Assembly (NCBI RefSeq): GCF_026262505.1
Contig: NC_067208.1
Location: 1,860,001-1,924,000 of the forward strand
Direction: 5' to 3'
DNA length: 64,000 nucleotides
Source of the DNA: Trichomonas vaginalis G3
Lineage: Eukaryota; Parabasalia; Trichomonadida; Trichomonadidae
Positions 43,326-52,492 of this stretch are shown piece by piece. Numbering within the stretch: position 1 is the first letter of the stretch; each line of letters starts with the position of its first letter. Below the pieces are notes generated by a model. The model was not told where the DNA came from. It saw only the letters and a program-made list of their open reading frames with translations, and searched no databases. The position numbers and the translations under genes were made by a program.

Positions 43326-44063
43326 TTAATATTTTTCTAAAAAGTCAACTTCAACAGTCATTCGCACTGGTGCCTTCAGTTCTACAGGCTCTCCTTGAAA
43401 GTCAACAAGTCTGAATTGCATGTCTTTCAAATTATGAGGACTAATGCGAACCCATTTACCTAAATGAGTTGCTATGACAGGAACGTTTGGAATGAACATT
43501 GAATTGACTGCATAACAGAAGGATTTATATTCTACTGAACCTTTACTATTAACTCCTGAAATACCTGTGACATTAGCTATTTTTGACTCAATGTACAAAC
43601 AATTACCATAACATACGTATGGAACAGATTTCATCTCAATCGTTTTGTCAACACTTTTCAAAGGAAATGTCATATGGTATGCTCCCAAAAGAAGTTGTAC
43701 TCTATGACTCATTCTTGGTATCTTAAACTCCTTCGCATAACTGAACTTCAAAACTCCTGCAATAAGTTTAACATTCATTAAGTTTTCTTCGTTATCCTTG
43801 TTTATTGTAGTATTTATGAGAGCATTTAACACTCCAGCTAATGTTTCCATCTTATATTCTACATTATTGTGAAATCTTATTTCGTGCTTCTTTCCATCTA
43901 TTTCAAGCTCCATGAAATCTGTTTCATCTGTTATAACGAATGAAGCGATAGTATTGAAGTCAACCATTCTGAATGCAAGTGGCTCATTCTGTAGACCTAA
44001 GTTTGTTTGTAGCTTTACTGTCCCGTATTCGTTTGGGTCTGTACTTTGCAAATAGAACAACAT
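43326..44063 (-). CDS. penton-like minor capsid protein of M3 (245 aa)
   Basis: Strand-rich protein starting MLFYLQSTDPNEYGTV. The end, LKDMQFRLVDFQGEPVEL followed by a final strand, resembles the last strands of penton/minor capsid proteins of Polintons and virophages. It is at the same place as 31213-32010. I chose the ATG at 44063; a longer frame is antisense to the adhesin gene. Confidence 0.65.
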   Translation of the reverse strand: MLFYLQSTDPNEYGTVKLQTNLGLQNEPLAFRMVDFNTIASFVITDETDFMELEIDGKKHEIRFHNNVEYKMETLAGVLNALINTTINKDNEENLMNVKLIAGVLKFSYAKEFKIPRMSHRVQLLLGAYHMTFPLKSVDKTIEMKSVPYVCYGNCLYIESKIANVTGISGVNSKGSVEYKSFCYAVNSMFIPNVPVIATHLGKWVRISPHNLKDMQFRLVDFQGEPVELKAPVRMTVEVDFLEKY

Positions 44064-44080
44064 TTTATTCTCATTAAAAT
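44064..44080. promoter_or_regulatory. 17-bp bidirectional promoter
   Basis: TTATTCTCATTAAAAT separates the penton-like and adhesin ATGs. A TTTTAAT-type box is readable on each strand. Confidence 0.55.
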
Positions 44081-47023
44081 ATGAGTATAGCTGCATATGC
44101 GTATGAAGCTGACAGAGCTAAACGTTTATATTTTGGTCAATACTCTCTCACACTTACTGACAAATATATTGTTATCAGTGATGGAAATACCGAGAAATAC
44201 ATAACATGGAAGGACTATGAAAAGTTTGACCCTATTTTAACTCCATGTACAATGCCATTCATTGTAAATGGTGAAGTTGTCATGAAGAACGACACAACAG
44301 TATATAAGTCTGTATATGAAGCATTAGAATATATGTTGAATTATAATCCCGAAAGATTTGACCCAAGCACTACACCATGTGCAATGCCTTTTATTAAGGA
44401 CGGTGAAATCGTAAGAGTTCCGGATTCAACGGTTTATACTGCTGTTCAAAACAGTTTACAAAACATTTTAGCGAATATCTTTAATTCAGAAACTACAGAA
44501 ATAAAATTACCATATATAACAGATGCTAAAGAAATTAAATCAAAAACGACAACATTATTTACGTCACTTAATGATTTAATGACTTATATCATTAATATTC
44601 CTGCACCAACTACAGCATTTGATCCAAACTCGACGGTTTGCAGTGTACCTTTCATAAATGACAGTTCATTAATTACTTTAAGGGATTCAACAGTTAATGA
44701 ATCATTAAAGGCGTCATTAATGAAAATCATTGATTTTAACTCATTCACGAATACATATAATTCATTCATTAATGTTTCATATGCTTCTAAAGAAGGTGAG
44801 CCAAAAACTATCGATAAAGCGGTGTATGAAATAAAAGCATCAACGACGAAATTGAATTCGTTAACTTTTGACGGTGATAGTTTCGTTAATGACATAACAT
44901 CGGGGAAAACAATTTTAACGAAAGAATATTTAAAATCTCATGTTAGTGAGTTCGTTGAAATTGAAAAAGAAGGTGGAATTAAGTTCGATCCACTGAATTT
45001 CATTTTCAGCTTAGCGAATGCGGGTGTTAGTTTCGCTGAATGGACAACTATACAGAGTGAAATAAATGCAATATGGACGTTTTTGGGGTCAAAAGCGGGA
45101 ATGGGTGAGCTTGTAAATGCTGCAAGAACATTAGGTGAAACAGGAAATTTTGTAGATGGTTTTAAAAGACTTGTTTCAAATGTTTTAACAAACACAAAGA
45201 AATTATTTAGATATACCGTACATAACGGACGGATTTTCGAACAGATAGCAACAAACCCTCCGGTTATGGCTGCGTTGATGATGGTTAGAGATATAAAACC
45301 ACGTAACGACGGGAACGAAGAACATGAACAACAGGATACTGGTCGGGTTATTCGAGACATTAAAAACGTGTATCCTGAAGTTATTGATTTATTTAGAGGA
45401 GTTAATGATTCAATTTCAAAACATTCTATAACCCTCGATGAAGAGAATAAATTAACAGATTATATATTCGTCATTATTGCAGAATTAATGAAGAGAATAA
45501 ATGAAAAAGGAATTGGTGATATCATTAATGTCAGCGATGTAATGATGAAAAGAAATTTTGACTCATTATTTACAAAACCGAAAACAGAATATAGTCTTTA
45601 TGACGTAATTACCGAATTAATGAAAAAGATTAATGATAATAAGAGTTCTGGCGGAAGAGTTGAATTAGAAGTGAATGATGTTAATGAGAAATTAGCCGAA
45701 AAAGCAGATAAAAACCACGTTCATTATATAACTTCAGACGAACAGATTATAACGGACTACCATGGATATTTAACACGAAGTGATGAAGCGAAGACAAAAA
45801 ATGTTAATGAAAGAAGATATAAATACATTCGTGCTAAAGGTTATGACATAAGCTGTACTGTACAGTATGATGTAGCTAAAGCACCAGAAGCATTTGGTTA
45901 TACCGGTGAAATTTATGCCTCTACTTTCAATGTTAACGGTGTATTAGTTGAACCAAGATTTACTTTGAGAGTTAAGTCAAAAATAACGTTTGAAGATGCT
46001 ATTAAAAGTAAAGCTGACAAAGTTGAACTCGAAGCAATGAACAAAGTTTTGAAATCTCATAAACACAACATCTCCGATATAAATGAACTTCAAACTTCTT
46101 TAGACAGTAAAGCCGACAAGAACCATACACATAAATCCTTCACTACTGTTAGAGCAGACGACATAATATTGAACTATACCCTTGGTTCAAGTGCACCTTT
46201 AGAGAATCCAAGTACAAGCGTAAAAGATACACTAAACTCCTTAAATAGTAAATGTATGAACATTGAAGGTCATGTCAGAAACTTTGAAACACATGAACTA
46301 CCAGCAATGTTAGATAAGAAAGCAGATAAGAACCATACACATGATTTCTTCACAACTGTTGGTATAGAAAGTATTGAAGGAACGGTTGAAGGAACTGGTG
46401 GGGATGCATTATATTGGAAACCTCCTAACTTTCCACAAGGTTTAACATCGGAGGAAAACATAACGACGATGAAATACATTAGATGTAGAAATGTTTATGT
46501 CATGGAGGATGAAAATAATGTTAAATTCACTGCTCAAGATTTATATGATAAGAAAGCTGACAAAACAGAGCTTCAAACATTAAAGACAGAAATACTTCAA
46601 ACATTATATCCTATAGGTTCTATTTATACGTCAATGAACTCAACAAATCCAGCAACAGTTCTGGGTTTCGGTACGTGGGAACAGATTGTAGATAAATTCT
46701 TATACTGTGCTAGATATTCAAAGCAAACAGGAGGTTCGAAGAAAATTACTGAAGCAAACCTTCCACCGCACACTCATACAGGAACTACAAACTTTTCTGG
46801 CGACCATAGCCACTCATTAAGAGACCACCCATTATACAACTCAGAGTATGAAGCTGGCAATGACGTTTTATCTCCATCTTATAACAATGCAGCAAAAAAG
46901 ACTTTTCGACCAACTGAACCAGGAGGAAATCATTCACATACTTTCACAACAAATCCAACAGGCTCGGGTGCAGATTATATGCCACCATTTGTGACTGTAT
47001 TCGCATGGTATAGAGTTCAATGA
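44081..47023 (+). CDS. phage-type tail-collar adhesin, long form (980 aa)
   Basis: Residues ~48-240 contain three clear and one weak ~50-residue repeats with FDP-x-x-T-P-C-x-M-P-F-I-x-D-G and DSTVY. Residues ~250-650 are helical with different codon habits (more GAT, AAT and TTA), so they may be acquired. Residues ~640-830 carry KADKNHTH units as in phage fibres. Residues ~840-980 are the collar module: YPIGSIYTSMNSTNP, GFGTWEQIVDKFLYC, LPPHTHTG, GGNHSHTF and the end MPPFVTVFAWYR. It probably binds a cell surface; this is inference. Confidence 0.83.
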   Translation: MSIAAYAYEADRAKRLYFGQYSLTLTDKYIVISDGNTEKYITWKDYEKFDPILTPCTMPFIVNGEVVMKNDTTVYKSVYEALEYMLNYNPERFDPSTTPCAMPFIKDGEIVRVPDSTVYTAVQNSLQNILANIFNSETTEIKLPYITDAKEIKSKTTTLFTSLNDLMTYIINIPAPTTAFDPNSTVCSVPFINDSSLITLRDSTVNESLKASLMKIIDFNSFTNTYNSFINVSYASKEGEPKTIDKAVYEIKASTTKLNSLTFDGDSFVNDITSGKTILTKEYLKSHVSEFVEIEKEGGIKFDPLNFIFSLANAGVSFAEWTTIQSEINAIWTFLGSKAGMGELVNAARTLGETGNFVDGFKRLVSNVLTNTKKLFRYTVHNGRIFEQIATNPPVMAALMMVRDIKPRNDGNEEHEQQDTGRVIRDIKNVYPEVIDLFRGVNDSISKHSITLDEENKLTDYIFVIIAELMKRINEKGIGDIINVSDVMMKRNFDSLFTKPKTEYSLYDVITELMKKINDNKSSGGRVELEVNDVNEKLAEKADKNHVHYITSDEQIITDYHGYLTRSDEAKTKNVNERRYKYIRAKGYDISCTVQYDVAKAPEAFGYTGEIYASTFNVNGVLVEPRFTLRVKSKITFEDAIKSKADKVELEAMNKVLKSHKHNISDINELQTSLDSKADKNHTHKSFTTVRADDIILNYTLGSSAPLENPSTSVKDTLNSLNSKCMNIEGHVRNFETHELPAMLDKKADKNHTHDFFTTVGIESIEGTVEGTGGDALYWKPPNFPQGLTSEENITTMKYIRCRNVYVMEDENNVKFTAQDLYDKKADKTELQTLKTEILQTLYPIGSIYTSMNSTNPATVLGFGTWEQIVDKFLYCARYSKQTGGSKKITEANLPPHTHTGTTNFSGDHSHSLRDHPLYNSEYEAGNDVLSPSYNNAAKKTFRPTEPGGNHSHTFTTNPTGSGADYMPPFVTVFAWYRVQ

Positions 47024-47063
47024 ACGCGCTTGAGCCTAGAATAAAATCTTTAACTTTACATAA

Positions 47064-48149
47064 ATGAGCTTGAAAGAAGTATTCGAACAACATCCATGGA
47101 GGTCTTTTAAGAAATTCAATGAAGCTGCAAAGAGTTCGGGATTTACTAACAGAGCTGAAGTGAAAAGGTTCTTTGACAAAAATGTTGTACATCAAACAAA
47201 AATAAATCCTTACGACTACTTTTTACCAATTTACTCCAACACTCCTGACGCATACCAATTTGACACTCTCATTCAAAGCAGAAAAGGAGGACATAAACCA
47301 TTCCTCATCTTCATAAATGTTAACACTCGTAAAGCATATACATATCCAATGAGGAATAAAGGAACTCGTGAAGTGTTAAGAGTTTTACAAAAGTTTGTAG
47401 CAGAACATAGCCCAAGTACTTTAACATCAGACCAAGACAGTGCATACCTCAGCAATGAAATCACAGATTTTCTCATTAAGCATAACATAACTCACTACAC
47501 TACTGAAGACCATAACCATAACATACTCGGCATCATAAACCGCTTCATAAGGACTCTCAGAGATTTAAATCAAGAGCGAGACTTTACCGAAGAAACAATG
47601 AAACATTTTCTCGAAGTATATAATTCCTCAACACATTCTACAACAGGACATACACCAAATTCAATGACACAACAACAAGAAGAAAAGTATATACAAAAGA
47701 AACTAAGTCAAACACAAAATATCAGAAATTCAAAACAATTTACCCTCATTCCTGGTACAAAAGTTCGTGTAGTTCTTGACGACAAACCATTGACAAAGAA
47801 ACGTTTAAGGTTAAGTCGAAATTATTATATCGTAGACTCTACGCAAGGTAATGGATATCTTATAAAAGCTGCTGACGACTCCATAGCATTTTACCCTCGT
47901 CATAAATTAGTCGAAAGTAGTAATGGCAAACTTGCTGAAACCATTGACGAAGCAAAGCGAGGAGTGGTTATTGAAATACTTGACTACAACATAAACGATG
48001 ACACTTATAAAGTAAGATATGAAGGAGGCGTTGAAGATGTTATACCATCTAAGAACTTGAGAGAGTCGAAGCCAACTCATCTGGGACCATTAGAGCGGGA
48101 GTACTGGAAAGACAAAAATATGCCAGAAAGAATAAGAAAATTCTTCTAA
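47064..48149 (+). CDS. retroviral-type integrase of M3, third catalytic residue Asn
   Basis: First Asp in YQFDTLIQ (~60), second Asp in TLTSDQDSAY (~120), and 35 residues later Asn instead of Glu in LGIINRFIRTLRDL. Residues ~225-290 are a basic SH3-like domain (KVRVVLDDKP, RLSRNYYIVD) and ~300-335 a chromo/tudor-like domain (IEILDYNINDDTYKVRYEGG). It is 361 residues long and the frame is intact. Whether the substitution abolishes activity cannot be told here; the paired Asp/Glu at EDHNHN nearby could be an alternative. Confidence 0.82.
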   Translation: MSLKEVFEQHPWRSFKKFNEAAKSSGFTNRAEVKRFFDKNVVHQTKINPYDYFLPIYSNTPDAYQFDTLIQSRKGGHKPFLIFINVNTRKAYTYPMRNKGTREVLRVLQKFVAEHSPSTLTSDQDSAYLSNEITDFLIKHNITHYTTEDHNHNILGIINRFIRTLRDLNQERDFTEETMKHFLEVYNSSTHSTTGHTPNSMTQQQEEKYIQKKLSQTQNIRNSKQFTLIPGTKVRVVLDDKPLTKKRLRLSRNYYIVDSTQGNGYLIKAADDSIAFYPRHKLVESSNGKLAETIDEAKRGVVIEILDYNINDDTYKVRYEGGVEDVIPSKNLRESKPTHLGPLEREYWKDKNMPERIRKFF

Positions 48150-48386
48150 ACTTTTTCATTAGATGTAAATCAGACATGAACGAGAACAGTCATGATATCA
48201 TTAATGGTACCATTTATTTTAACATAAACTTTATTTATGTTAGAATGTTAGATCTAACACGTTTTCTAACCACTTTTCTAACATGGTCTAAAACTCTCGA
48301 AAATCATGAATTTTTGACATTTCCTTATGAAAGAAAAATAACGCTAATTTTTTTCTAAGAAAAATTTTTATCTTGTATGTAAAGAT
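48150..48386. other. spacer upstream of 313-aa gene with GTTAG array
   Basis: No gene. It contains the GTTAG array at 48237-48293 and the leader ending TATCTTGTATGTAAAGAT before the next ATG. Confidence 0.6.
48237..48293. repeat. palindromic GTTAG array, left of 313-aa gene
   Basis: A perfect palindrome TGTTAGATCTAACA (48246-48259) followed by two further CTAAC half-sites about 11 bp apart (GTTTTCTAACCACTTTTCTAAC). The architecture equals the AGGTGA arrays but with another half-site. Confidence 0.8.
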
Positions 48387-49328
48387 ATGATTTCAACAAT
48401 AGGTTCTACAACACTTCAAACAACAACTTCACCAAACTCTTTAGTTATGAATCCAACATCTATGTTAGTAGAGATGAAAAGCTTCATTCCTTCTTCATAT
48501 ACTTTTGAGACAGAAATACAAAGAATTAAGCAAGAACTTTTAACAAGTAATTTAGACTGTAGTGCGAAAGATGAAACAAATGAACAGTATCTTTATGACA
48601 TGCAGGATATTATTGACCATTTACCCAAATTGCCTGAAATCCAACAACAAAAGCTCACTATTCATGAATTCGATGAAATAGAAGTGAAACCAACTGACTC
48701 AGTAGAAATAAAGAAGTTCATACGTAAAGTAAACTATGAGTTTCTAGGATATCATTGCAACCATAAAGTTATGGACAAAGATTGCGACATGGTATATAAG
48801 AACATCTCTGACATATATAAATCTGGAGAGTTTAAGACATACGACAACTTTGTTTCATTAGTTGCTGAATGTGTATGGCAGATAAGAGATAAAGATAAAA
48901 GATGTAAAATATGGAATGGACAAATAAAACCAACAACTTTTGAGTTAAAGAAAACCATTGACGCCTTAGTTGTTATAGCAGGTCAAATTTCAATGTATAA
49001 CGCAAAAATGAATCCGCAATGTTCAAAATGTAAAGCAGCAATGAGGAAATATAACTACTCCGTCAAAGAGATAGAACGTATGAGAAACGACTATGCTGAC
49101 TTAAAGAAAGAAGTAGAGAAACCAGCAGAAGATAAAATGGACATGTTAGCATTTCTGAACAAAAACTATCCAACTGCTGACGATTTCCTATTATCTGATG
49201 TCAAGAAGAAATATAAAGAAACCTTCGGCATAGTTAAATTTTTTGATATCCTTCGTGAAGAAATAGAAGCTACAAAACTGTTTAAAGTCATGAACCATCG
49301 CAACATATACCATGTAAAACGCGTGTAA
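48387..49328 (+). CDS. unknown cassette protein with Cys motif and coil, M3 copy (313 aa)
   Basis: Over 80% identical by eye to 24811-25749, including FHCNHKVMDKDCDM-like, CSKCKAAM and the coil. It is flanked by inverted GTTAG arrays. The high identity across two otherwise distant Maverick families suggests recent horizontal movement of this gene. Confidence 0.65.
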   Translation: MISTIGSTTLQTTTSPNSLVMNPTSMLVEMKSFIPSSYTFETEIQRIKQELLTSNLDCSAKDETNEQYLYDMQDIIDHLPKLPEIQQQKLTIHEFDEIEVKPTDSVEIKKFIRKVNYEFLGYHCNHKVMDKDCDMVYKNISDIYKSGEFKTYDNFVSLVAECVWQIRDKDKRCKIWNGQIKPTTFELKKTIDALVVIAGQISMYNAKMNPQCSKCKAAMRKYNYSVKEIERMRNDYADLKKEVEKPAEDKMDMLAFLNKNYPTADDFLLSDVKKKYKETFGIVKFFDILREEIEATKLFKVMNHRNIYHVKRV

Positions 49329-49342
49329 ATAGTTTTCTTCGA

Positions 49343-49387
49343 TGTTAGAAAAGTGGTTAGAAAACGTGTTAGATCTAACATGCTAAC
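49343..49387. repeat. palindromic GTTAG array, right of 313-aa gene
   Basis: Two GTTAG half-sites and the perfect palindrome TGTTAGATCTAACA (49367-49380) with one inverted CTAAC. It is inverted relative to 48237-48293. Confidence 0.8.
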
Positions 49388-49440
49388 ATAAACATTATTT
49401 TTTTCTAAGAAAAATTTTTATCTTGTATGTAAAGACAGTA

Positions 49441-50034
49441 ATGTCAAACATTGAGTTTGAAACAGTTAGAAAGATAGACAATGACACCAAAGTGGTTAGA
49501 ATAGGTGATTTAAACGTAAGATACTCAAAGAAATACAACATCTGGAAAGAAAACAAACGACTGGGTTAGAAATGCTTCAACTCAGAAAATTTTGACAAGA
49601 AATCCTGAGCTTATGATATCAGTAGCATTTCATGGAACAAGAGCATATCTTATAGACAAAAGTCTTATACCAATAGTTTTGTTATGGTTAGACCCAGTTG
49701 TTGGATATAACTTCATAACTTATGGTTCATTCGATATGGAACGTTGCAGTGAAGGCTTACTTTACATCGTTCAGAAACCGAAGGACTTCAATACAAAAAG
49801 ATATAAGATAGGAAGAACATATAATATAACTCAAAGATATGACAGTACAGTCAATAGAGTTAAGGTTGTGTTCGTTAACGATATGAGAGCTGCAGAAACA
49901 GAACTACTTGAAAAGTTTGAGAAAATGTATGGTGCTCCCATAAAAGGTAAAGAAACGTTTGAAGTAGATGAGATAGGTAAAGCTATAAAATTATTTGAAA
50001 ATAGTTTTCTTCGAAGTTGCTGAAAAATACATGT
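49441..50034 (+). pseudogene. KilA-N plus T5orf172 gene, broken copy
   Basis: Near-identical to 26161-26772. A ~40-bp deletion near 49537 shifts the frame and leads to TAG at ~49567; the T5orf172 part (YKIGRTYNITQRYDS) is open from 49592. At the end an inserted AAATAGTTTTCTTC near 49997 changes the last residues. The same AAATAGTTTTCTTCGA occurs at 49328-49342, so it may be templated from there. Confidence 0.8.
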
Positions 50035-50329
50035 AAAGCGTTTATTTTTTGTCTTTTGTGAAAATTCATGAAATTTGGTCAAAGCTTCCACGAGAGAAAA
50101 GATTCCTCATTCGCTAAGGATTCCAAAAATGAAAAAATCATTGATTTCGGCTGAGAAAAAACAGAAAAAACAGCAAAACCCTTCTTCCACGGGAACAAAG
50201 AAAATAAGAAAATACGGCGCTGTCGCGGTTCGAACCACAGACTCTGACCCCTCCATAACACCACCTTAGACCACTGTGCTACGTAGCCTGTCGACATAAG
50301 ATTTTATAAATTGCATATTTGACGTAAAT
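50035..50329. other. spacer with KilA-N scrap and tRNA-like sequence
   Basis: No protein gene. A scrap like AAGCTTCCACGAGAGAAAAG recalls the KilA-N gene near 51033. GC content rises towards the tRNA-like part. Short open frames here show no family resemblance. Confidence 0.5.
50216..50288 (-). ncRNA. tRNA-like sequence with A and B boxes (decayed or tRNA-derived)
   Basis: On the minus strand TAGCACAGTGG fits the A box (TRGYNNANNNG) and GGTTCGAACC fits the B box, at tRNA-like spacing, within 73 bases. Stems are poor: about 4 of 7 acceptor pairs, 3 of 4 D-stem pairs and 2 of 5 T-stem pairs, and there is no proper anticodon loop. It is not a functional tRNA but might still attract RNA polymerase III. 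Residue of a host tRNA or a tRNA-derived repeat are both possible. Confidence 0.4.
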
Positions 50330-50704
50330 TTATTTCCATCTAGCTTCCCACCGCATAAGATATTCATACGTGTTTGTAAGACATTCATTAAACTTCTTTT
50401 CTATTGCATCTAATCTTGCGTTATTTTTTTCAATAACTTGTCTGTATTCTTCATCATCTCCAGCAGTGTTTGGGTCTTCACGTTTAAAATATTCATTGTT
50501 AACCAATTTTTTATCTACAAATTTTATTAGTGTTTGATTCACTTCGTTATGATAACGGTCATATTCTTTCAATACGTAAGTGAAGACAAAATGCGTCGTA
50601 CCTTCAATCTTAAAGCTTAAAGAACTTTCAACACAGTTTTGAGGGTCTGTCAGTGCGTCAATGAGATAGTATTCGAAGTCAGTCAATAATCTTTTTAAAG
50701 TCAT
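50330..50704 (-). CDS. small Maverick protein related to the 151-aa gene (124 aa)
   Basis: Related to 710-1165: LLTDFEYYLIDALTD against MSSDFAIYIRDKLFD, then HFVFTYVLKEYDRYH against FVLKFCFWEYDKNHK and IKFVDKKLVN against FKFVNDRLVD. It lacks the Lys-rich tail. A TTTTATCCTGTATGAA leader precedes the ATG. Function unknown. Confidence 0.65.
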   Translation of the reverse strand: MTLKRLLTDFEYYLIDALTDPQNCVESSLSFKIEGTTHFVFTYVLKEYDRYHNEVNQTLIKFVDKKLVNNEYFKREDPNTAGDDEEYRQVIEKNNARLDAIEKKFNECLTNTYEYLMRWEARWK

Positions 50705-50810
50705 TTCATACAGGATAAAATTTAATGTTGTGAAGAAATAGTGTTTATCTCAGAAAAAATAAAGTTAGTTTTATTTTTATTTATTTTTTATTTTGTATGT
50801 AAAGACAGTA

Positions 50811-51638
50811 ATGACAACATCAGAGAAAACAACAACAGTTATAGTCCATGAAGCTATAAATGAAGAATACGAATACATACAATATAACAAACAACTTCGC
50901 CTCATTCGTTCGGTCAAAGACGATATGTACCAAATGCAAAGTATAATGAATGCTCTTCGTTCTACAAAGCAAGCATATCATTGGTTTGAAAACCAACAGA
51001 CAAAAGAACTTTTAGAAGAATTTCCTCATATGATTGCTTCCCTCGGAAAACCGAGGGAAGAGATTCCGTACGAAAATCGCAAGAATTTGGCTCCTGGTTT
51101 GAAAGGTTATTATGTTCATAGACTTTTAGTAAATGCTGTAGCAATGTGGGCTTCACCTCGTTATGCTTGTTATATTTTCATGATGTTAGATGAACTATAT
51201 AAAGCAGAACGTGGAGAGATGGAAAAGAAACTTCAAGCAAAAGATGAAGTCATTGAATCCAAAGACAAAAGCATACAGAAAAGAATACCGCGTTCAGTAC
51301 CAAAAGGAAAGGAAAAAAGCTATAAGTATATGATTTACGCTGAAGAGATGGAGAAAGAAGAAGATAGAGATATGGTTATGTTGCATTTAGTGAGAAGAAA
51401 CAACAAGAGCTTTTATGACCTCGCTAAAATATATAAATCTGACAGAAACTGGTTCTATCGTGAAAACTTACCGATTTCAATGACACCGAATGAGCAAATA
51501 AAGGAAATTGTCAAAAGTACTCTTCCTCAAACACACTATGATATTAAAGGTTGTACAATTCTTACCTTCAAAGAAGACTTACCATTACTGAAGGAAAAAA
51601 TAACAGAATATTTCGATAACTTCAAAGAGGAAGAATAA
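50811..51638 (+). CDS. KilA-N domain protein with DUF3627-like end, M3 copy (275 aa)
   Basis: Homologue of 27272-28099 (about 85% identical by eye). KilA-N at ~30-125, coil at ~130-155, DUF3627-like end at ~165-275. At residues ~79-88 a hairpin-encoding stretch (CCCTCGGAAAACCGAGGG) differs from the family A version, as if the site varies. Likely a DNA-binding regulator. Confidence 0.8.
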   Translation: MTTSEKTTTVIVHEAINEEYEYIQYNKQLRLIRSVKDDMYQMQSIMNALRSTKQAYHWFENQQTKELLEEFPHMIASLGKPREEIPYENRKNLAPGLKGYYVHRLLVNAVAMWASPRYACYIFMMLDELYKAERGEMEKKLQAKDEVIESKDKSIQKRIPRSVPKGKEKSYKYMIYAEEMEKEEDRDMVMLHLVRRNNKSFYDLAKIYKSDRNWFYRENLPISMTPNEQIKEIVKSTLPQTHYDIKGCTILTFKEDLPLLKEKITEYFDNFKEEE

Positions 51639-51692
51639 AAAAATCTAAGCTAATTTTATTTTTTTATAAAATTTTATCTCATATGAAAGAAC

Positions 51693-51908
51693 ATGAATTT
51701 AGAATATTCGGAACTCATGACAGAAGAAGAGAACGAACAACATGTAAAAGATTATGCAAAATTTCTGAAGACATACAAAGCATTTAAACAATATCTAAAT
51801 GCTTCTAAAGATTATGCAAAATTTCTGAAGGTATATAAAGCTTATGAAAAAGCGTATGAAAAGTTTATACATTGGGGAATCGTTGTAAAATATCGATATG
51901 AAGACTAA
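51693..51908 (+). CDS. small protein with internal duplication (71 aa)
   Basis: Contains two copies of KDYAKFLK-[TV]-YKA about 24 residues apart, encoded by near-identical DNA (51751-51785 and 51811-51842). The leader TTTTATCTCATATGAAAGAAC fits the short type. No family is recognised. Confidence 0.55.
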   Translation: MNLEYSELMTEEENEQHVKDYAKFLKTYKAFKQYLNASKDYAKFLKVYKAYEKAYEKFIHWGIVVKYRYED

Positions 51909-51926
51909 CCAAAAATATATTTTTGC

Positions 51927-52400
51927 TTAAATAACTTCAGGGTCTATTTCTTCAACCATTTCACTTCCTTCGTCAATGTCAATAGAAGCTTCTTCAACCT
52001 TTGGTAAGAATTTCTGTATAACATCTTTGTTCGTTATTGTCTTCAGAGATGAAGGATAATATTTCACAGATGTTTCACCCTTCTTATATTCTTTCTGTTC
52101 GGAAAGATTTAAAGCAATACTGAAGAAGTCAATGTTAGAGTTCTTTATGACAGTATAATGAGTATCTTTGACATTCACGAAGAAACTCTTTTGTTTCAAA
52201 ACTACTGCTAACTCTTGTGAAGTATAACGTTTGCGGTCAATGACAATAGCTAATGGTCTGACATACTGACCAAACTTAGATTCTTTCACAAACTTCTTGT
52301 TAAAGATAACATTAACATTTGAAGCACCATTGAACTCATTCTTGATGGCAGTAGCGAGAGCATTGTATGAAAAGAACTTGCAATCTTGCATGTGTTTCAT
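51927..52400 (-). CDS. 157-aa protein with acidic tail, next to DNA polymerase
   Basis: Strand-rich with basic centre; the last 22 residues are acidic (IDIDEGSEMVEEIDPEVI), like the tail of the family A 139-aa protein (EENIDIDPEMF). It is divergent from DNA polymerase B with a ~92-bp spacer. An ssDNA-binding role is a guess from tail and position. Confidence 0.6.
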   Translation of the reverse strand: MKHMQDCKFFSYNALATAIKNEFNGASNVNVIFNKKFVKESKFGQYVRPLAIVIDRKRYTSQELAVVLKQKSFFVNVKDTHYTVIKNSNIDFFSIALNLSEQKEYKKGETSVKYYPSSLKTITNKDVIQKFLPKVEEASIDIDEGSEMVEEIDPEVI

Positions 52401-52492
52401 TAAAATAAAAATATTAAATTATTTTGAAAAATAACTTTAAAAAATCTAATCTAATTTTTTTCAAAAAAATATTTTTTTATTTCCTACTAAAG

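Noticed and set aside
50216-50288. A functional tRNA gene
   Set aside because: The stems do not pair and there is no anticodon loop with T33.
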